A stretch of DNA of 64,000 nt from Neobacillus niacini (GTDB lineage Bacteria; Bacillota; Bacilli; Bacillales; Cytobacillaceae), in NCBI RefSeq assembly GCF_023715785.1, contig NZ_JAMBOX010000013.1:62001-126000 (forward strand), given 5' to 3'. How positions within the stretch are numbered: the first letter of the stretch is position 1; each line of letters starts with the position of its first letter. The notes under the pieces were generated by a model, which was not told the DNA's origin, made no database searches, and was given only the letters and a program-made list of their open reading frames with translations. The position numbers and the translations under genes were made by a program. This document shows, one piece after another, positions 62,853 to 64,000 of this stretch.

Positions 62853-64000
62853 TGATAAGAAGTTATGGAGGGACCGTGCGAGCGCCCGGATGAAGGATTT
62901 GGGGCGATACCTCCGCTATATATTCAACGGTCACCTTGTCATTGTGTTGTTATTTCTAATAGGTACTGGAGCTTTTTATTATCAACAATGGGTCCAAACT
63001 CTTCCTGCTGATTTCCCTGCGGAGCTAATTATTGCCGTTTTTGTTGGTTTATTCCTGACTTATAGTCCTGTATACAACTTTTTGTTTGAAGCGGACAAAG
63101 TGTTTATCATTCCGCTGGAGGAAAGACTAAAAGGGTATTTTTGGCGGTCAGGAGTCGTAAGTTTTGTATTTCAAGGTTACATACTTTTAATGGTTTTGGC
63201 AGTCTTTATGCCAATGTATGCAAAAGTGAACAATACAGGATTCAGCTTGTTTTTTCCGTTCCTATTAGTCCTGTTGGCAGTCAAAGCCTGGAATTTGGCG
63301 GCAAGCTGGCAGATGGACTATTATGTTCAGCCATCTGTTAGAAGATCGGACATGGCTGTCCGTTATTTTATGAATGTAACATTTGCCTATTTATTATTAG
63401 AACAAGCGAACTGGCCAATTCTATTGGTAATTGGTTTCCTGATGGCCTTTTATTTTTGGTACTTTTACAGCCGGACTAGGAAAATGGGATTAAAATGGGA
63501 CTTGTTAATTGACCAGGAAGAAAAACGGATGGCATCGTTTTATCGGCTTGCGAACTTGTTTACCGATGTGCCAAAACTAAAGGATTCTGTTAACCGAAGA
63601 AAATGGCTGGATGTCTTTGTCAGAAGTATTCCATTCGCGCAGGAAAAAACTTATTTGTATTTGTTTACTCGTACTTTTTTAAGGGCGTCCGACTATCTCG
63701 GTTTGTTTATTCGATTGGCCGTGATTGGCGTATTGGGGATCTATTTTATTTCATTTGGATTGGGTCAAATTTTGCTAGGCGTTTTATTTCTATATTTAAC
63801 AGGCTTTCAATTACTGCCGTTGTGGAAGCATCATCAAAACAAACTCTGGGTTGACCTGTATCCAGTTGCTGAAGCATCAAAACAAAAGGACTTTCAGTTT
63901 TTGTTAATGGTGATTATGTCAATTGAAACGATAATTTTTGCAACAGTTATTGGCATCAAAGGTGAAGTTGTCCTAGCGTTGTTTGAGCTGCTAGCTGGTC
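62845..64000 (+). CDS. ecsB: ABC transporter membrane protein EcsB (partial)
   Basis: Open from the ATG at 62845 to the window end (385 codons) without a stop; the family is about 408 residues, so only the last 20-odd are missing. Begins with a charged head (DDKKLWRDRASARMKDLGRY) followed by paired membrane helices (HLVIVLLFLIGTGAFYY, IIAVFVGLFLTYSPVYNFLF). Membrane partner of EcsA. Confidence 0.92.
   Translation, partial: MFDDKKLWRDRASARMKDLGRYLRYIFNGHLVIVLLFLIGTGAFYYQQWVQTLPADFPAELIIAVFVGLFLTYSPVYNFLFEADKVFIIPLEERLKGYFWRSGVVSFVFQGYILLMVLAVFMPMYAKVNNTGFSLFFPFLLVLLAVKAWNLAASWQMDYYVQPSVRRSDMAVRYFMNVTFAYLLLEQANWPILLVIGFLMAFYFWYFYSRTRKMGLKWDLLIDQEEKRMASFYRLANLFTDVPKLKDSVNRRKWLDVFVRSIPFAQEKTYLYLFTRTFLRASDYLGLFIRLAVIGVLGIYFISFGLGQILLGVLFLYLTGFQLLPLWKHHQNKLWVDLYPVAEASKQKDFQFLLMVIMSIETIIFATVIGIKGEVVLALFELLAG

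Overview
This window looks like chromosome from a spore-forming member of the Bacillaceae (a Bacillus/Neobacillus-type organism). The evidence is strong AGGAGG-type ribosome binding sites, sporulation genes (spoVR, an alpha/beta-type SASP, yhaL, a YjcZ-type miniprotein, YheC/YheD coat-associated proteins), class-typical regulators (ScoC/Hpr, AdeR, a TRAP-type leader, a Fur box, cre sites), and gene order that follows the B. subtilis yhd-yhe-yha region: yhdB, spoVR, yhdP/yhdT, then bmrCD, sspB, yheE, yheD, yheC, yheA, yhaX, hemZ, yhaR, yhaQPONML, prsA, yhaI, hpr, trpP, hit, ecsAB. Most of the window is conserved core; the unusual material sits at a few breakpoints of that synteny.

Layout. 0-3 kb: yhdB, a secreted M14 carboxypeptidase and spoVR. 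3.3-5.95 kb: an accessory island with three paralogous Asn/Asp-rich low-complexity proteins, a related 129-aa protein, a damaged acidic ORF and three scrambled pieces of DUF1259-type genes. 6-8.6 kb: alanine dehydrogenase with its AdeR-type activator. 8.6-15.6 kb: a class B-type acid phosphatase, a small haem-copper-oxidase-like membrane protein, a DUF445 protein, an orphan F0-type operon (subunit a, short subunit b, AtpZ-like fusion) with no c subunit and no F1, and small proteins. 15.7-19.6 kb: two tandem CNNM/HlyC-type transporters and an acetyltransferase. 19.7-25.9 kb: TPP riboswitch-thiT, Fur box-feoAB plus a Cys-rich partner, an XRE regulator and a class A PBP. 26-26.55 kb: eleven 52-bp hairpin repeats. 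26.6-34.7 kb: NERD protein, YbjQ-type protein, an attenuator leader with two tiny ORFs before bmrCD, fumC, SASP. 34.7-42.4 kb: msmX, a PucR-type regulator, and four tandem YheC/YheD ATP-grasp proteins. 42.5-48.3 kb: yheA, yhaX, hemZ, an acyl-CoA ligase behind a cre site, yhaR. 48.4-49.1 kb: a second, unrelated-sequence 52-bp hairpin array. 49.1-64 kb: the yhzD-yhaQPONML-prsA-yhaI-hpr-trpP-hit-ecsAB block; ecsB runs off the window.

The most unusual signals are: (1) two tandem arrays with different sequences but identical 52-bp period and the same architecture (imperfect palindrome, 7-nt loop), both between convergent genes; (2) the orphan F0-like operon; (3) the Asn/Asp-rich paralog island with its shared promoter-like element and rearranged DUF1259 fragments; (4) two 49-nt tRNA-minihelix-like folds upstream of the SASP gene; (5) the two-ORF attenuator leader before bmrCD. 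Everything here was read by eye; no database search or folding program was run.
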